A stretch of DNA of 31,494 nucleotides, from NCBI GenBank assembly GCA_002360535.1, contig DEQR01000005.1, positions 1 to 31,494 of the forward strand, in the 5' to 3' direction. Below, in pieces: positions 13,266 to 22,767 of this stretch. The first letter of the stretch is position 1, and the number at the start of each line of letters is the position of its first letter. The notes under the pieces are model-generated. The model was given only the letters and a program-made list of their open reading frames with translations, had not been told where the DNA came from and did no database searches. Source of the stretch: Thiobacillus sp. UBA3361. Lineage in GTDB: Bacteria > Pseudomonadota > Gammaproteobacteria > Burkholderiales > Thiobacillaceae. Position numbers and translations under genes: made by a program.

Positions 13266-13520
13266 ATGCAATGCCGACCCGGATGCGCCGCCTGCTGTAT
13301 CGTGCCGTCCATCACCAGCCCCATCCCCGGCATGCCGCTGGGCAAGGCCGCCGGCATGCCTTGCGTGCAGCTGACCGAAGACGGACGTTGCCGGCTGTTC
13401 GGGTCGCCGTGGCGGCCGGCGTTCTGCGGCGGCCTGCAACCCTCCCCCGAGATGTGCGGCAACGACGTGGCCCAAGCCCTGGCCTGGCTGGGTGAACTGG
13501 AACGGCTGACCCGCCCCTAG
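13266..13520 (+). CDS. YkgJ-type cysteine-cluster protein
   Basis: 84 residues with AGGAG upstream. The N-terminus has CRPGCAACC, matching the Cx3CxxCC signature of the YkgJ family (predicted zinc/iron-binding domain). More Cys residues follow (CVQL, CRLF, CGG, CGN), spaced as in this family, together with FGSPWRPAFCGGLQPSPEMCG. There is no signal peptide. The metal and function are not established. It lies between the symporter terminator and uppP, on the same strand as uppP. Confidence 0.8.
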   Translation: MQCRPGCAACCIVPSITSPIPGMPLGKAAGMPCVQLTEDGRCRLFGSPWRPAFCGGLQPSPEMCGNDVAQALAWLGELERLTRP

Positions 13521-13561
13521 GCTAGAATCGGGCCGCCCGATTCAAGACAGAAAGCATCAAA

Positions 13562-14386
13562 GTGGATTTCATCATCCTGTTCAAGGCCCTCATCCTCGGC
13601 ATCGTCGAGGGCCTGACCGAGTTCCTGCCCATCTCCAGCACCGGTCATCTGATCCTGGCCGGCGACCTGCTCGACTTCAACGACGAAAAGGGCAAGGTTT
13701 TCGAGGTGGCCATCCAGACCGGCGCCATCCTGGCGGTGGTGTGGGACTACCGGGAGCGCTTCGCCAGGGTGGCACGCGGCCTGCCGGGCGACCCCATGGC
13801 TCGCCGCTTCGTGACCAACCTGTTCCTGGCCTTCGTGCCCATCGCCGCCCTGGGTCTGCTGTTCGGCAAGGTCATCAAGGCGCACCTGTTCGCGCCGGTG
13901 CCGGTGGCCCTGGCCTTCATTGTCGGCGGCCTGGTGATCTGGTGGGCGGAACGGCGCGAACACGTCATCCGGGTACAGGAAGTGGATGACCTGCAATGGC
14001 GCGACGCCCTCAAGCTGGGTTTCGCCCAGTGTTTCGCCCTCATCCCCGGCACCTCGCGCAGCGGCGCCACCATCATCGGCGGCCTGCTGATCGGACTGTC
14101 ACGCAAGGCGGCGGCGGAGTTTTCCTTCTTCCTGGCGGTGCCCACCCTGGGCATCGCGACGATCTATGACCTGATCAAGCATCGGGAGTTGTTCAGCCTC
14201 GCCGACCTGCCCATGTTCGCCGTGGGCTTCGCCGCCGCCTTCGTCAGCGCGGCCCTGGCGGTGCGCCTGTTCATCCGCTACGTCGCGACCCACGATTTCA
14301 CGCCGTTCGTGATCTACCGCATCGTGTTCGGCGTGGTGGTGCTGGTGACGGCCTACACAGGGCTGGTGAACTGGACGGTGCATTGA
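13562..14386 (+). CDS. uppP: Undecaprenyl-diphosphatase UppP (BacA)
   Basis: 274 residues starting with GTG at 13562; AGAAAG about 8 bases upstream is a weak ribosome site, and the protein begins MDFIILFKALILGIVEGLTEFLPISSTGHLIL, where the family starts. This integral membrane enzyme hydrolyses undecaprenyl diphosphate to the monophosphate and so recycles the lipid carrier for peptidoglycan synthesis; overproduction is linked to bacitracin resistance. Catalytic motifs: EGLTEFLPISSTGH (Glu-rich motif with Ser/His) and PGTSRSGATI (with the essential Arg). About eight hydrophobic segments are visible. The length is typical. It converges with chpA across only 37 bases. Confidence 0.97.
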   Translation: MDFIILFKALILGIVEGLTEFLPISSTGHLILAGDLLDFNDEKGKVFEVAIQTGAILAVVWDYRERFARVARGLPGDPMARRFVTNLFLAFVPIAALGLLFGKVIKAHLFAPVPVALAFIVGGLVIWWAERREHVIRVQEVDDLQWRDALKLGFAQCFALIPGTSRSGATIIGGLLIGLSRKAAAEFSFFLAVPTLGIATIYDLIKHRELFSLADLPMFAVGFAAAFVSAALAVRLFIRYVATHDFTPFVIYRIVFGVVVLVTAYTGLVNWTVH

Positions 14387-14423
14387 GCCGAGGCCGTACG
14401 GTCCGTCCGGCCCGAATTCGACG

Positions 14424-17400
14424 CTAGGCCGGCGCCATCTGCGGCTGGGTCAGCCTGCGGATTTCCGCCAGCAGTTCCTCTTCCCGGTAGGGCTTGCCCA
14501 GGTAGGCGTTCACGCCCAGGTACAGGGCGTGCTGGCGGTGTTTGTCGGCGGTGCGGGAGGTGATCATGATGATGGGCAGGTCGCGCGTGCGCCCATCGGC
14601 GCGCATGTGCCGGGCCACTTCGAAGCCGTCCATGCGCGGCATCTCGATGTCCAGGAGCATGACCGCCGGCACCTCCTCCTGCAGCAGCTCCAGGGCCTCA
14701 ATGCCGTCCTTGGCGGTGGCCACGCGGAAACCCTCCCGTATCAGGAGACGGCCGGTGATCTTGCGCACAGTGAGGGAATCATCCACCACCATGACCAGCG
14801 GGGTGAGCACCTCCTCGCCCACCATCGCCTCCATCTCCTGGGGGGAAACGGGCACCTGCTCATGCAGGGCGAAGGGGTTGAGGATCAGAGCGATGCGCCC
14901 GTCGCCCAGCACGGTGGCGCCGGAAATGCCGGCGATGCGGGCGATCTGCGGACCCACGTTTTTGACCACAGCTTCGAAGTTGCCTTCCAGCATGTCCACC
15001 CAGAGGGCCAGACGCTGGTCGCCGGCATGGAGCAGGAGCAGGGTGCGGAAACGGTTGTCGCCGATCTCCGGCCGCCGGTCCACCAGGTCACCCAGGTAGC
15101 GCAGCGGGTAGCCGAGCCCGTCTGACTCCACCTGACCGGCCTGTTGCAGCTCGTGGAATTCCTGCTGGCGGACTTCCCGTACCAGGTGCACCAGGTTGGC
15201 CGGCAGGGCGAACACCTGCCCACCGACGCGCACCAGGGTCACTTGGCTCACCGCCAGGGTCAGCGGCAGGCGGATAATGAAACGGGTGCCTCTGCCGGCC
15301 TCCGTCTCCATGCGGATGCGGCCGCCGATACCGGCCAGTTCGTTCTTCACCACATCCAGGCCGATGCCGCGGCCGGCCACCTCGGTGACCTCGCGGGCGG
15401 TGGTGAAGCCCGGAGCGAACAGGAGGGCCTCCAGGCGCTCGTGGCCGATGGCCTCGTCAGGCGCGATCATGCCCAGGGCGACGGCGCGCTCGCGCACCCG
15501 CTCCAGATCGACGCCGGCACCGTCGTCGTCGAAGGTGATGATGATCTCGTTGCCCTCCTGGCGGGCGCTGAGACCCAGTTCGCCCATCTCGGGCTTGTCC
15601 CGCGTCCGGCGTGCCTCTGGCGCCTCGATGCCGTGGGCCACGGCGTTGCGCAGCAGGTGTTCCAGTGGAGCGGCCAGGCGGTCCAGCACGTTGCGGTCCA
15701 GTTCCGTCTCGCCGCCGCGAATCTCCAGTTGCGCCTTCTTGCCCAGTTCCTTGGCGGTCTGCCGCACCACCCGGTGCAGGCGTTCGGCCAGGCTGTTAAG
15801 CGGCACCATGCGCAGGTGCATCAACTCCTGTTGCAGGGAGCGGGTCATGCGCGCTTGGAGCACCAGGGCCTGATCGGCCTCGTCCATGCCGGAGAGCAGG
15901 TTCTCCTGGGCGGTTGATACGTCGTTGACGCTCTCCGCCAGCAGGCGGGTGAGTTCCTGGAGGCGGGTGTAGCGGTCGAACTCCAGGGGGTCGAAATGGC
16001 TCTCGTCCATGTGGGAGAGCTGGGCGCGGATCTCCGTCTCGGCTTGGATCTCCAGCTCCCGCAACTGGCTGCGCAGGCGCTCCACGTTGGCGGTCAACTC
16101 CTGGGCGGTCTGCTTGTAGGAGGACAGTACCGTCTGGATGCGCGAGCGGGCAATGGCCACTTCGCCGGCCTCGTTGATCAGGTTGTCCAGCAGGCCGGCC
16201 TTGAGCTTGAGGGCCTGGCGCAGGCGCAGTTCGTCGTCGGTCAGTGCCGGGCTGACGATCTCGGCCGCCGGTGCCTGGGGCTCCAGGGGCATGGATTCGG
16301 CCGCCGGCGTTTCCTCCGCCAGGAATTCCTCAGCCGGTACCTCTTCCACCGCCGGGGCCACCGGCTCGGACTCGCCCGTCTTCAGGCGGTCTATCACCTC
16401 CGCCAAGTGGTCGTAGTCGCCCTCCAGGCTGTCCAGAAATTCGGCGCCGGGCGGGGCATCGCCATGCTCGATCAGGCGCGTCTCCACCCGGTGGGTCAGT
16501 TCTCCCAGTCGCATGGCGCCGGCCATGCGGGCACTGCCCTTGAGGGTGTGCAGGGCGCGTTGCAGGGCATGGCGAATGTCCGCCGAATCGGGCTGGGCGC
16601 GCCATTTGCGCAGGTTGCCACCGATCTGGGGCAGCAGCTCGCCGGTCTCCTCCAGGAAGATGGGCAGCAGTTGCGGGTCCAGGTCGTCGGCCGGCTCAGG
16701 CACAGACGCGGGGACCGGTGCGGCGGGTGGCGGCGCGGTGGCGGCCGCTACCGTCGGCAACGGTGTTTCGCCCGAGGCATAGGCCTCGGGTTCAAGTATG
16801 GCCTCAGGCTCGGGCTCAGGCTCTGCGGCAGCCGGCGCATCGGCCGTGCCCTCCGCCGCGGCGGGGGCACCAAGCCCAGCCAGGAGATCGGGCAGATCGG
16901 ACCAGTCCTCCGGCATCCGGCCGCTCAGGATGGCCTCCAGCATGTCGCCCAGGCCGGCCAGGATGCCCTGTAAAGCCACCTGAACATCGGCGTGCAGGGG
17001 CGCGGTTTTCTCCGGCCAGATCCCGGCCCAGGCTTCGACCGCATGCGCGGCATTCGCCATGCCCTGGAAGCCGGTGGTACGGCAGATGCCGGCGAGAGTG
17101 TGGGCCGAGCGGGTGAACGCCTCCCAGGCACCCGCGTCGTGGCCGCGCACGATGCGCGGCAATAGGCCGTCCAGATCGGCTAGGCGCTGCGCCGCTTCGC
17201 CGGTAAAAATCTCGAACAGCGGGACGGGGAGTTGGTGTCCACCGATATCCATCATGGCTTCTTCCTCGCCGGCGCTCAGGGTGGAAGCCCGTGCGCCGGC
17301 TTCAGCTTTTGGGGGGGGAGCCCCCCCCGTCCGGGCCGCCATGCCGGCTCCCTCGCCGCGCAGTGCGCGCGCCTGGCGGGCGATACCCTCCGCCTCCACG

Positions 17401-19721
17401 CGCGCCTGGCCGTTCTCTTCCAGTTGCCGCACCCAACCGGTGAAGGCCTCTTCGGTGCCCTCCAGGAAGGCCAGCAGGTCGGCATTGGGCGGACGTTCAT
17501 CGCGCAGCCAGCGGTTGAGGGTCTGCTCCACCTCCCAGGCCACATCCGCCAGATCGTTCAGCCCCACCATGCGGCCGCTGCCCTTCAGGGTATGGAAGCC
17601 GCGCCGCACGGCCGTGAAGGCATTGTTGTCGTAGGCACTCACATGCAGGCGGGCCAACTGGGCGGCGATGGTGCCCAACACCTGGCTGGCCTCCTCGATG
17701 AAGACGCTGAGCATCTCCCGGTCGATGGTATCGGTGGATTCCTCCACCAGCCGGGCCGCCTCCGGGGTGGGCGACGCGGCTTCCACATCGCCGCTCAGTG
17801 CGGCGATGGCGGGCCGCAGCACGTCGTCCTCGACGCCGAACTCGATCTGCCCCAACACGGCCGCCACCCGTTCCTTGAGCGGCGCGTCGCCGACCAGGTC
17901 CGCATCGCGCGCCAACTGCTTTAGTTCATCGTTCAGCACGCCGCGGTCGGGCGCCGCCTCGCCGGTCGCCTGCCCCTTGAGGTGCACCAGGTGCTGGCGG
18001 ATCTGGGTCTCCACGCTGGTCTCCTGGGTGGGCAGGGTCTTGCGCCGCTCCAGCAGACTGTTCAGCTGCTGCGGATCGTCGCGCCCGTAGCGCAGTGCTT
18101 CCACGTACAGACCCAGGGTCGAAAGGGCATCGGCCACCCAGTGCAATTCGGCTTCGCTGATCGGATATTCGGGGTCGGCGAAGTGGGAAATGCGCTCCAA
18201 GCTGGCCTTGGTGAGGTTGGCCGCGGTGTCGAGCTGCAGGATGTTGAGCGCCCCCAGTATCTGCTTGAGCAGACCGGGCACCATGGGCAGCCGGCCCCGC
18301 TCGGCGGCGTTGCGGAAGAACTGGTCGAGGATTTCTTCCACCAGGTGCAGGTTGTTGAGGATCTCCTGCGAAACCTGGGCCAGGATGAGCTTTTCCTGGG
18401 CCTTGCGTGACATCTCGTCGAGCATCGGCACCACCGGGATGGAGCCGAGGTCGTAGCCGGGGGTGAGCGCGGCGTGCAGGCGCTGGGTCTGCACCTCCAC
18501 CTGACGCTCGAATTCTTCGTCCAGGGTCTCGAAATGGTCGGCGGCATTCTGGGCCAGCAACAGGGCGGTGGCCATTTCCAGCTGCAGGGCCTCGTTCTGG
18601 GCGGTATCGGAGACGCTAGGCAGGCGCTTGGCCATGGCCTCCACCATGCGCAGCAGGGTTTGCAGGGCCTTGTTGGGCAGCCGCACGGCGGCCTCGAACA
18701 TGCTGAAGATGGATTGCTGGAAAGGGCCCAGGCTGTCGTGCTTGCCGGAGCAATATTTCAGCCAGTGGTCGCGGGCATGGTTGGCGGCGTCGCGCAGGGC
18801 GTTGAGGTGCGGGCGCCAGGCCTCGCGGCTGGCCTCGGCCTCGGCGCTGGGCGGCAGGTAGCGCTCCAGTTCGAAGAGCGCCCGCGCCTCGGCGGCCCGG
18901 CCGCTATCGGCCTTGTCCTGGGACACGTAGTAGAGCACGTCGCGCAGCAAGCGCTCGGCCAGCTGCCGCGAGCCTTCCATGAGCCGGCGCATCTGCATGT
19001 CGATGCGGCCGCACAGGCGCTTGATCCATAAGTCGGCCGGCAATGCACCGCTGCTGAGCATCTCCAGCAGGCCGGCCGCGCTCCACCAGAAAGTGTACTG
19101 GGCCTCGCCCGGCGCCACCTGCTCCACCTGGCGCACCGCCTGCTCCATGAGCGCCAGGCCGGCCTGGGGATTGCGGTTCTGCAGCACTTGCAGCAGGCCT
19201 CGCTGATATTGGCCGCGCGCCCGGTGCACGGCGCGGTTGCGGGTGTCGTCGTCGAGGGTCAGGGACGGCTCGCCACGGCGCGCCCGCGGGGACATGTCGG
19301 GGAAGAACAGCTCGCTGGGCGCCACCGGCTCGGCGCCCCGCTGCTGCACCACCCGTGCATGCACGGCGGCCAGCTTGAGTTCCACGTTGGGCGCGCCGGC
19401 CATCAGTTCGTCGAGGTAGCCTTGCAGGGCATTGATGGCCTCGCCGGCCACGCGCGCCGATTCCGGTTTGCGCAGCGGCTCCTTATCCAGCATGTCGGCC
19501 AGTAACCGCTCGGTTTCGGCGCACAGCAGGGAGACGCCGCGCAGATCGACGATCTGCAGGGCGCCGCACACCTGGTGCAAATGGGCGGCCGCCTGGCGCA
19601 GGGCATCGCTTCCCGCGCCGTCCCAGCCGGACAGGGCCTGCCGTGCCGCGCCCAGGGCGTTGTCCACTTCGCCCTTCACCCAGCTCAGCGGTCCCAGATC
19701 GAATTCGATGTCATCTAGCAT
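14424..19721 (-). CDS. chpA: Hybrid CheA-type chemosensory kinase ChpA/PilL
   Basis: 1765 residues; AAAGGA 8 bases before the ATG overlaps the pilJ stop. It is the central histidine kinase of the Pil-Chp system controlling type IV pilus twitching and surface sensing. Layout: a long N-terminal region with degenerate Hpt-like helices lacking the His; three canonical Hpt domains with His710 (FHTLKGSGRM), His874 (AHTLAGICRT) and His1058 (LHTLKGSARM); Pro/Ala/Glu-rich linkers; the dimerisation region; the CheA ATPase with HLLRNAVAHGIEAP (~1355) and GRGIGLDVV (~1450); a CheW-like domain (~1490-1620); and a C-terminal receiver with phospho-acceptor Asp1691 (LLDIEMPRMDG). It is shorter than Pseudomonas ChpA (about 2470). 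A G8/C8 tract pair interrupts the coding sequence near codon 800. The gene ends the operon. Confidence 0.95.
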   Translation of the reverse strand: MLDDIEFDLGPLSWVKGEVDNALGAARQALSGWDGAGSDALRQAAAHLHQVCGALQIVDLRGVSLLCAETERLLADMLDKEPLRKPESARVAGEAINALQGYLDELMAGAPNVELKLAAVHARVVQQRGAEPVAPSELFFPDMSPRARRGEPSLTLDDDTRNRAVHRARGQYQRGLLQVLQNRNPQAGLALMEQAVRQVEQVAPGEAQYTFWWSAAGLLEMLSSGALPADLWIKRLCGRIDMQMRRLMEGSRQLAERLLRDVLYYVSQDKADSGRAAEARALFELERYLPPSAEAEASREAWRPHLNALRDAANHARDHWLKYCSGKHDSLGPFQQSIFSMFEAAVRLPNKALQTLLRMVEAMAKRLPSVSDTAQNEALQLEMATALLLAQNAADHFETLDEEFERQVEVQTQRLHAALTPGYDLGSIPVVPMLDEMSRKAQEKLILAQVSQEILNNLHLVEEILDQFFRNAAERGRLPMVPGLLKQILGALNILQLDTAANLTKASLERISHFADPEYPISEAELHWVADALSTLGLYVEALRYGRDDPQQLNSLLERRKTLPTQETSVETQIRQHLVHLKGQATGEAAPDRGVLNDELKQLARDADLVGDAPLKERVAAVLGQIEFGVEDDVLRPAIAALSGDVEAASPTPEAARLVEESTDTIDREMLSVFIEEASQVLGTIAAQLARLHVSAYDNNAFTAVRRGFHTLKGSGRMVGLNDLADVAWEVEQTLNRWLRDERPPNADLLAFLEGTEEAFTGWVRQLEENGQARVEAEGIARQARALRGEGAGMAARTGGAPPPKAEAGARASTLSAGEEEAMMDIGGHQLPVPLFEIFTGEAAQRLADLDGLLPRIVRGHDAGAWEAFTRSAHTLAGICRTTGFQGMANAAHAVEAWAGIWPEKTAPLHADVQVALQGILAGLGDMLEAILSGRMPEDWSDLPDLLAGLGAPAAAEGTADAPAAAEPEPEPEAILEPEAYASGETPLPTVAAATAPPPAAPVPASVPEPADDLDPQLLPIFLEETGELLPQIGGNLRKWRAQPDSADIRHALQRALHTLKGSARMAGAMRLGELTHRVETRLIEHGDAPPGAEFLDSLEGDYDHLAEVIDRLKTGESEPVAPAVEEVPAEEFLAEETPAAESMPLEPQAPAAEIVSPALTDDELRLRQALKLKAGLLDNLINEAGEVAIARSRIQTVLSSYKQTAQELTANVERLRSQLRELEIQAETEIRAQLSHMDESHFDPLEFDRYTRLQELTRLLAESVNDVSTAQENLLSGMDEADQALVLQARMTRSLQQELMHLRMVPLNSLAERLHRVVRQTAKELGKKAQLEIRGGETELDRNVLDRLAAPLEHLLRNAVAHGIEAPEARRTRDKPEMGELGLSARQEGNEIIITFDDDGAGVDLERVRERAVALGMIAPDEAIGHERLEALLFAPGFTTAREVTEVAGRGIGLDVVKNELAGIGGRIRMETEAGRGTRFIIRLPLTLAVSQVTLVRVGGQVFALPANLVHLVREVRQQEFHELQQAGQVESDGLGYPLRYLGDLVDRRPEIGDNRFRTLLLLHAGDQRLALWVDMLEGNFEAVVKNVGPQIARIAGISGATVLGDGRIALILNPFALHEQVPVSPQEMEAMVGEEVLTPLVMVVDDSLTVRKITGRLLIREGFRVATAKDGIEALELLQEEVPAVMLLDIEMPRMDGFEVARHMRADGRTRDLPIIMITSRTADKHRQHALYLGVNAYLGKPYREEELLAEIRRLTQPQMAPA
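17311..17328. repeat. Adjacent homopolymer tracts G8 and C8 inside chpA
   Basis: Eight G (17311-17318) and eight C (17321-17328) are separated by AG. They lie in the flexible linker between the first and second canonical Hpt domains. The two tracts can also pair as an 8-bp hairpin. Such runs are prone to slipped-strand errors, and a one-base change would truncate the kinase before its ATPase domain. Confidence 0.85.
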
Positions 19722-19733
19722 GGTTGCGATCCT

Positions 19734-21842
19734 TTAGAGCTTGAATCCGGACACGGACACTTTCAGCTCGTTGGACAGGGCGGCCAACTGGCCGATGGTT
19801 TCGGCACTGCCGCGGGCGTCGGCGGCGGCGCGACCGGTGCTGTCCAGCACCTGCCGCATGATGCCGGCGATGCTCTCGGCGGTCTGCGCCTGGCCGCCGG
19901 TGGCCTCGGAGATGTTCTGGATGAGGCGGGCGAGACGCTCGGACACGGTTTCGATTTCCCGCAAGGCGCCGCCGGCGGCGTCCGACAGGGCGGTACCATC
20001 CACCACGCCGCGGGTGCTGACCTCCATGGCGTTCACAGCGTCCTGGGTGTCGCTCTGAATGGTCTTGACGATGGCGCCGATGCGTCGCGTGGCCTGAGCG
20101 GAGCGTTCCGCCAGGCGCTGCACCTCTTCGGCCACCACCGTGAAGCCGCGCCCCGCCTCGCCGGCCGCCGCCGCCTGGATGGCGGCGTTCAGGGCCAGCA
20201 CGTTGGTCTGCTCGGTCAGGTCGGAAATCAGCTCCACGATCTCGCCGATCTCCTGGGAGGATTCGCCCAGGCGCTTGATGCGTTTGGAGGTCTCCTGTAT
20301 CTGGTCGCGCAACTGGTTCATGCCGGTGATGGCGTTGCGCACCGAGTTGCCGCCCTTGCGCGCGGTATCCAGAGACAGGTCGGCCACCTGCGCCGATTCG
20401 GCGGCGTTTTTCGACACCTCCACGGTGGACTGGGCGATGCGGTTGACCGCCTCGGTGGTTTCCGCGATCTGCTGGGACTGCTGCTCGGCGCCCGCCACCA
20501 GTTGCGCGGACATCCGCTGGGCGGAGGAGGTGGCGGACGACACCTGGTCGGCGGCCTGGTTGATGTTCTGCACCAGCATGCGCAGCTCTTCGATGGCGTA
20601 GTTGACCGAGTCGGCGATGGCGCCGGTGATGTCCTCGGTCACCGTGGCCTGTACCGTCAGGTCGCCTTCGGCCAAATCGCCCATCTCGTTGAGCAGGCGC
20701 AGGATGGCGTCCTGGTTGCGGCGGTTCTCGCGCGCCGCTTCCTCAGCCCGCCTGCTCGCCTCCGCCACGTTGAGCACGCCGAGGAGGATCAGGCAGTACA
20801 GGGCCAGCAGGCCCAGCAGGACGGCGACCAGCAGGCTGATGCCGGCGCCCATGCCCTGATACTGTTCGGTCAGCTGGCGGGTCAGGGTGAGCAGCTGTTC
20901 GCTCTCGTCGAAGATCTCCCGCGCCGCGCGCTTGGCCTCCACCAGTTGGGGCATGCCCTTGAGGATGGTGTTGCCCTGGGCCTCGAAACTGGCGAAGGCG
21001 TCCTTCAGCTCCAGCAGCTTCTCCCGCGCGTCCGCGTCGCTTACCCGAAGCAGACCGAGGTTGGCGCTGCCTTCCAGCAGCCCGTCCAGCACCTCGCGGA
21101 AGGTCTGCAGATCCTGGCCGAGCTGGAAGGCGCTCTCCGGGTTGATCACGTCCGAGGACACCAGGGCGTTGGCGTTCTTGGCCATGCGCTGGGTCCACAG
21201 GGATTGCTGGTGGGCGTAAGCCAATTGCCTTTTGGCGTCGCCGGGCAGCAGGGCCACCACCTGCTCGGTCAGGTCCAAGAGTTCGGTGTTGCGGCTGTTG
21301 ATCTGGGCCAGGGCCTGGTTGAGGCTGACCAGCACCGCCTGTTGCGCTACCAGGGTCTCGATGCCCTTGCGGGACTTCTCCCAGCGCTTTTTCAACTCCG
21401 CCAACTGGGGCTGCATGGACGCCGGCGAGCTGGGCACACCGGCGCCGCCTTCCACCAGGTTGCCGATGCCTTCGGCAAAGGCCTTGCGGCTTTCCTCCAG
21501 TTGGGCGAAGGCGCCGCGGTTGCCCAGGGTGGCCTGCTGGGCGGTCTTGGTGTAGCGCTGGGAAAGCATCTGCAGGCGGGTGGCGATCTCCACATACTCG
21601 GCCTTGTTGCCGACCTGGACGGTGTACCAGACCAGGGTGGCCAGGGCGAAGAGCAGCGACAGGACCATGATCACGGCCAGCAGCGGCTGGCGCTGCTCGG
21701 CGGGCAGCCCCCCCACCAGCGGCAGCTTGCCCGGATCCGTCGCGGCCCATTTCTCGAACAGGCCGCCCAGGCCGCTGCCCAGCTTGGCTCCCCAGCCCTG
21801 CAGGGCGGGCATCATCTTATTTTTCGTCTTGCTCTCGGCCAT
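19734..21842 (-). CDS. pilJ: Methyl-accepting chemotaxis protein PilJ
   Basis: 702 residues from the ATG at 21842 (GAGGGG 6 bases upstream); the longer reading from 22064 overlaps pilI and is rejected. A cytoplasmic N-terminal tail of about 50 residues precedes helix 1 (53-75). The periplasmic part holds two PilJ-type sensor modules (EIATRLQMLSQRYTKTAQQ and AYAHQQSLWTQRMAKNANAL). Helix 2 is at ~330-353, followed by a HAMP-like region and the long coiled coil. The signalling tip EQTNVLALNAAIQAAAAGEAGRGF (~543-566) is canonical. The C-terminus has no CheR/CheB docking pentapeptide. It should activate ChpA through the CheW-like PilI in response to pilus or surface signals. Confidence 0.96.
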   Translation of the reverse strand: MAESKTKNKMMPALQGWGAKLGSGLGGLFEKWAATDPGKLPLVGGLPAEQRQPLLAVIMVLSLLFALATLVWYTVQVGNKAEYVEIATRLQMLSQRYTKTAQQATLGNRGAFAQLEESRKAFAEGIGNLVEGGAGVPSSPASMQPQLAELKKRWEKSRKGIETLVAQQAVLVSLNQALAQINSRNTELLDLTEQVVALLPGDAKRQLAYAHQQSLWTQRMAKNANALVSSDVINPESAFQLGQDLQTFREVLDGLLEGSANLGLLRVSDADAREKLLELKDAFASFEAQGNTILKGMPQLVEAKRAAREIFDESEQLLTLTRQLTEQYQGMGAGISLLVAVLLGLLALYCLILLGVLNVAEASRRAEEAARENRRNQDAILRLLNEMGDLAEGDLTVQATVTEDITGAIADSVNYAIEELRMLVQNINQAADQVSSATSSAQRMSAQLVAGAEQQSQQIAETTEAVNRIAQSTVEVSKNAAESAQVADLSLDTARKGGNSVRNAITGMNQLRDQIQETSKRIKRLGESSQEIGEIVELISDLTEQTNVLALNAAIQAAAAGEAGRGFTVVAEEVQRLAERSAQATRRIGAIVKTIQSDTQDAVNAMEVSTRGVVDGTALSDAAGGALREIETVSERLARLIQNISEATGGQAQTAESIAGIMRQVLDSTGRAAADARGSAETIGQLAALSNELKVSVSGFKL

Positions 21843-21876
21843 CCATGTCCCCTCGGCTATTCCCCGGTACCAGCGC

Positions 21877-22389
21877 TTATAGTCCAACCGCCAGAAACCG
21901 CGGGCTGGTGACCAGTTTCTGTACGTTGATTTCCGTCCATTCCACGCCCGCCTCGTCCTGCCAGCGCGATTCGACCCAATCGACGGTCTGGCCGTCGGCC
22001 GGGATGGCCACCATGTGTTCCACGTTGCGCAGGCCCAGGGCGCGGTCGATGCGCAGGGCGGCATTCACGCCGAAACGGGGATGCGCCAGCAACAGGCGGT
22101 GCTCCCCCTTGCCCGCGGTGCAGGGCAGATCCTGGTACAGGGCGAAATCGGTGCAGCCGAACAGGGCGCCGCGCACGCTGGCCATGCCCATGAACCAGGG
22201 CCGCGTCCAGGGGATGGGGGTGAGCTGGCCGACGGCCACCACCTCGTTGACCTGGGACAGGTCGGTCAGCCACTGCCTGCCGCCGGCGATGAAGCCCAGC
22301 TTGGACCGGGTGCCGCTTCCCGCAGTGGCGGCCTGAAGCCGCTCCGCCAGTTGACGCTGGAATTCCTGCAGGGACAGCCGTTCCGACAT
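21877..22389 (-). CDS. pilI: CheW-like coupling protein PilI
   Basis: 170 residues from the ATG at 22389, which shares one base with the pilH stop (TGATG), so translation is likely coupled. A CheW domain covers most of the length: GFIAGGRQWLTDLSQVNEVV, PIPWTRPWFMGMASVRGALFGCTDFALY, HRLLLAHPRFGVNAALRIDRALGLRN. It links the receptor PilJ to the kinase ChpA. The C-terminus ends in LVTSPRFLAVGL. Order and size match pilI of pil-chp operons. Confidence 0.93.
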   Translation of the reverse strand: MSERLSLQEFQRQLAERLQAATAGSGTRSKLGFIAGGRQWLTDLSQVNEVVAVGQLTPIPWTRPWFMGMASVRGALFGCTDFALYQDLPCTAGKGEHRLLLAHPRFGVNAALRIDRALGLRNVEHMVAIPADGQTVDWVESRWQDEAGVEWTEINVQKLVTSPRFLAVGL

Positions 22390-22757
22390 CAGCGCCCCAG
22401 GCCCTTGATCTTGCTCAGCAACTCGTCGGCGACCACCGGCTTGACCAGGTAATCGACCGCCCCCTGGCGCAGGCCCCAGACCCGGTCGGTCTCCTGGCCC
22501 TTGGTGGTGCACATGATCACCGGGATGTCCTTGGTGGCGGCATCCCGGTGGAGCATGCGGGTGGCCTGGAAACCGTTCAGGCCGGGCATCACCACGTCCA
22601 TGATGATCAGGTCCGGCATGTCGGCCTTGGCGATGTTCAGACTGGCCTCGCCACTTTCGGCGGTGAGCACCTCGTAGCCGTTCTTGCGCAGGATGTCGGT
22701 CAGGAAGTAACGCTCGGTGGGCGAATCGTCCACCACCAGCACGGTGCGGATGGGCAT
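22389..22757 (-). CDS. pilH: CheY-like response regulator PilH
   Basis: 122 residues, a receiver domain alone. Acidic pair at 10-11 (VVDDSPTERYFL), phospho-acceptor Asp54 in LIIMDVVMPGLNG, conserved Thr in CTTKGQ, Lys in YLVKPV. GGGAG 6 bases before the ATG. In pil-chp systems PilH counteracts pilus extension or acts as a phosphate sink. It follows pilG by 10 bases and overlaps pilI by 1 base. Confidence 0.93.
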   Translation of the reverse strand: MPIRTVLVVDDSPTERYFLTDILRKNGYEVLTAESGEASLNIAKADMPDLIIMDVVMPGLNGFQATRMLHRDAATKDIPVIMCTTKGQETDRVWGLRQGAVDYLVKPVVADELLSKIKGLGR

Positions 22758-22767
22758 GGCGGACTCC

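Noticed and set aside
11148..13475. Minus-strand open frame of 775 codons opposite symporter 2
   Set aside because: His/Gly/Asp-rich translation without motifs, exactly antisense to a conserved symporter.
14387..14423. Terminator between uppP and chpA
   Set aside because: The 37-base gap has no stem followed by a T run on either strand.
20502..21911. Plus-strand open frame of 469 codons opposite pilJ
   Set aside because: Gln/Gly/Leu-rich shadow; the opposite strand is a clear chemoreceptor.
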